Source of the DNA: Pseudalgibacter alginicilyticus
GTDB lineage: Bacteria > Bacteroidota > Bacteroidia > Flavobacteriales > Flavobacteriaceae
Assembly: GCF_001310225.1 (NCBI RefSeq)
Contig: NZ_CP012898.1
Span: forward strand, 186,001-250,000
DNA length: 64,000 bases
Direction: 5' to 3'
The notes below the pieces were generated by a model that worked only from the letters and a program-made list of their open reading frames with translations, was not told the origin of the DNA and ran no database searches. Shown here piece by piece: positions 63,130-64,000 of the stretch; within the stretch, counting starts at the first letter, position 1; the number at the start of each line of letters is the position of its first letter. A program made the position numbers and the translations under genes.

Positions 63130-64000
63130 ATGAAAAAACAATTACTCACAATTTTAATAGTGACTATGTTTACTTTAGTTACTAACGCTCAAGATGATTA
63201 TGTGCTTCAGTTTGATGCCTCCAATTCACAACGCTTAAGGTATCTTACAACAGAACATGATGTTTTGGATACTAAATTGAATGGAGCAACAGATTACACA
63301 ATTGAGGTTTGGGTAAAACCAACAAGCACAGAAATCAATAATACTGTAGTGCTAAAAAGGTGGAATCAATTTGCAATTACTTTGTATCAAGATGATAAAA
63401 AGAGATTTTATTTTACACATTATTCAGCATCAGGGAATAAATTTGTTAATAGCCAGTATAATGTTATTAATATAAATGAATGGAATCATCTGGTTGTTAT
63501 TTGTAATTCTAATACAAATTCTATTAAATTATTTGCCAATGGGGTTGAGGTTACTGGTGATTCATTAGGAAATCCAACAACAGAAGGTGCTTTAGCATTA
63601 GAAACGTCACCAATCGGTACTAATAATTTTTATATAGGAGCCAGTGGTTCTGGTACCTCTTATTTTACGGGGCAAGTAGATAAAATAAGAGTGAAAAATG
63701 AAGCCTTAAATATAGGGGATTTACAATCTGATATAACGGATGCTGATTATATCGCAGATAGTAATACGGCTATACTTTATAATTTTAATGAAGGTGCTGG
63801 CCTAATAGCAGTTAATGAAGCAGATTCTCAAAATGCCTCGTTGCAATGTAGTTCTAACGATTGTATTTCTGGAGAAACTTGGTGGGTGAATTTAAGTGAA
63901 ACATTGTCTACTAAAAAGATTTCTGAGACTGGTGGTTTTAGCTTATATCCTAATCCAACGGAAAATAAGTCTTTTACAATTGAAACCACAAATAACGAAA
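63130..64000 (+). CDS. Secreted LamG protein with T9SS sorting domain (partial, cut by the window end)
   Basis: ATG 63130 opens a signal peptide (MKKQLLTILIVTMFTLVTNAQ) and a LamG-like domain (YTIEVWVKPTS, INEWNHLVVICNSN, YFTGQVDKIRVKNEA). About 280 residues in, the frame enters the start of a T9SS sorting domain (FSLYPNPTENKSFTIETT) and leaves the window, so at most a few dozen residues are missing. It is paralogous to the LamG parts of the two preceding genes and has no visible catalytic domain. It probably binds or presents the same substrate on the cell surface. It starts 27 bases after the protease stop, in the same operon. Confidence 0.78.
   Translation, partial: MKKQLLTILIVTMFTLVTNAQDDYVLQFDASNSQRLRYLTTEHDVLDTKLNGATDYTIEVWVKPTSTEINNTVVLKRWNQFAITLYQDDKKRFYFTHYSASGNKFVNSQYNVININEWNHLVVICNSNTNSIKLFANGVEVTGDSLGNPTTEGALALETSPIGTNNFYIGASGSGTSYFTGQVDKIRVKNEALNIGDLQSDITDADYIADSNTAILYNFNEGAGLIAVNEADSQNASLQCSSNDCISGETWWVNLSETLSTKKISETGGFSLYPNPTENKSFTIETTNNE

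Noticed and set aside
1-64000. tRNA, rRNA, CRISPR, phage or insertion sequence genes
   Set aside because: I read the spacers on both strands and found no cloverleaf, spaced repeat array, integrase or transposase.

Overview
The window looks like chromosomal DNA from a Bacteroidetes member, most likely a marine or environmental Flavobacteriaceae. The evidence is the low GC content, the weak Shine-Dalgarno signals, TAnnTTTG-type -7 promoter elements, SusC/SusD and FecR genes, C-terminal type IX secretion (T9SS) sorting tails, and lipoboxes followed by Cys-Ser-rich tethers. I see no rRNA, tRNA, CRISPR array, phage or transposase, and most of the window is gene-dense. About 48 protein genes are supported, one of them broken by two frameshifts and two cut by the window edges.

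1-29 kb is housekeeping and mixed. It holds parC (topoisomerase IV A), an orphan two-domain ArsA-type ATPase, miaA overlapping a voltage-gated K+ channel-like gene with a zinc ribbon tail, a frameshifted secreted beta-propeller-like protein, a DUF3857 protein, a DnaQ/GIY-YIG nuclease fusion behind yggS, 3-hydroxyacyl-CoA dehydrogenase, a Gfo/Idh oxidoreductase, pcm, smpB, lpdA, a sigma factor/small protein/MscS operon, a DEAD-box helicase, an aldose-epimerase-like gene, pabB, tilS, adenine deaminase and a YheT-type hydrolase.

29.6-49.5 kb is a continuous plus-strand molybdenum and nitrogen region. It begins with a Tat-exported IorAB-like molybdoenzyme, its XdhC-type maturation factor, a MocA-type cofactor nucleotidyltransferase and a YdeP-type molybdoenzyme. 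Nitrate/nitrite assimilation follows: nirB, nirD, a DUF4202 gene, a NarX-like sensor kinase, a NarL-like regulator, a NarK transporter, a nitrate reductase fused to a NirB-like FAD module and a [2Fe-2S] domain, and a sulfite/nitrite-reductase-like protein that appears to have lost its metal ligands and gained a rubredoxin tail. The nirB and narK promoters share arrays of a TAAGTA/TACTTA palindrome that I see nowhere else in comparable density. NarK would import nitrate, the fusion enzyme would reduce it to nitrite, NirBD would make ammonium, and the NarX/NarL-like pair probably controls expression.

50.5-64 kb is a SusCD locus with peptidases instead of carbohydrate-active enzymes. The order is ECF sigma factor, M14 carboxypeptidase-like protein, FecR anti-sigma factor, STN-containing SusC, SusD, a LamG lipoprotein in the SusE position, a C10 (streptopain-like) cysteine protease with LamG and T9SS tail, and a further LamG protein with T9SS tail cut by the window end. 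I read it as a protein- or peptide-utilisation locus with sigma/anti-sigma control of the FecIR type.
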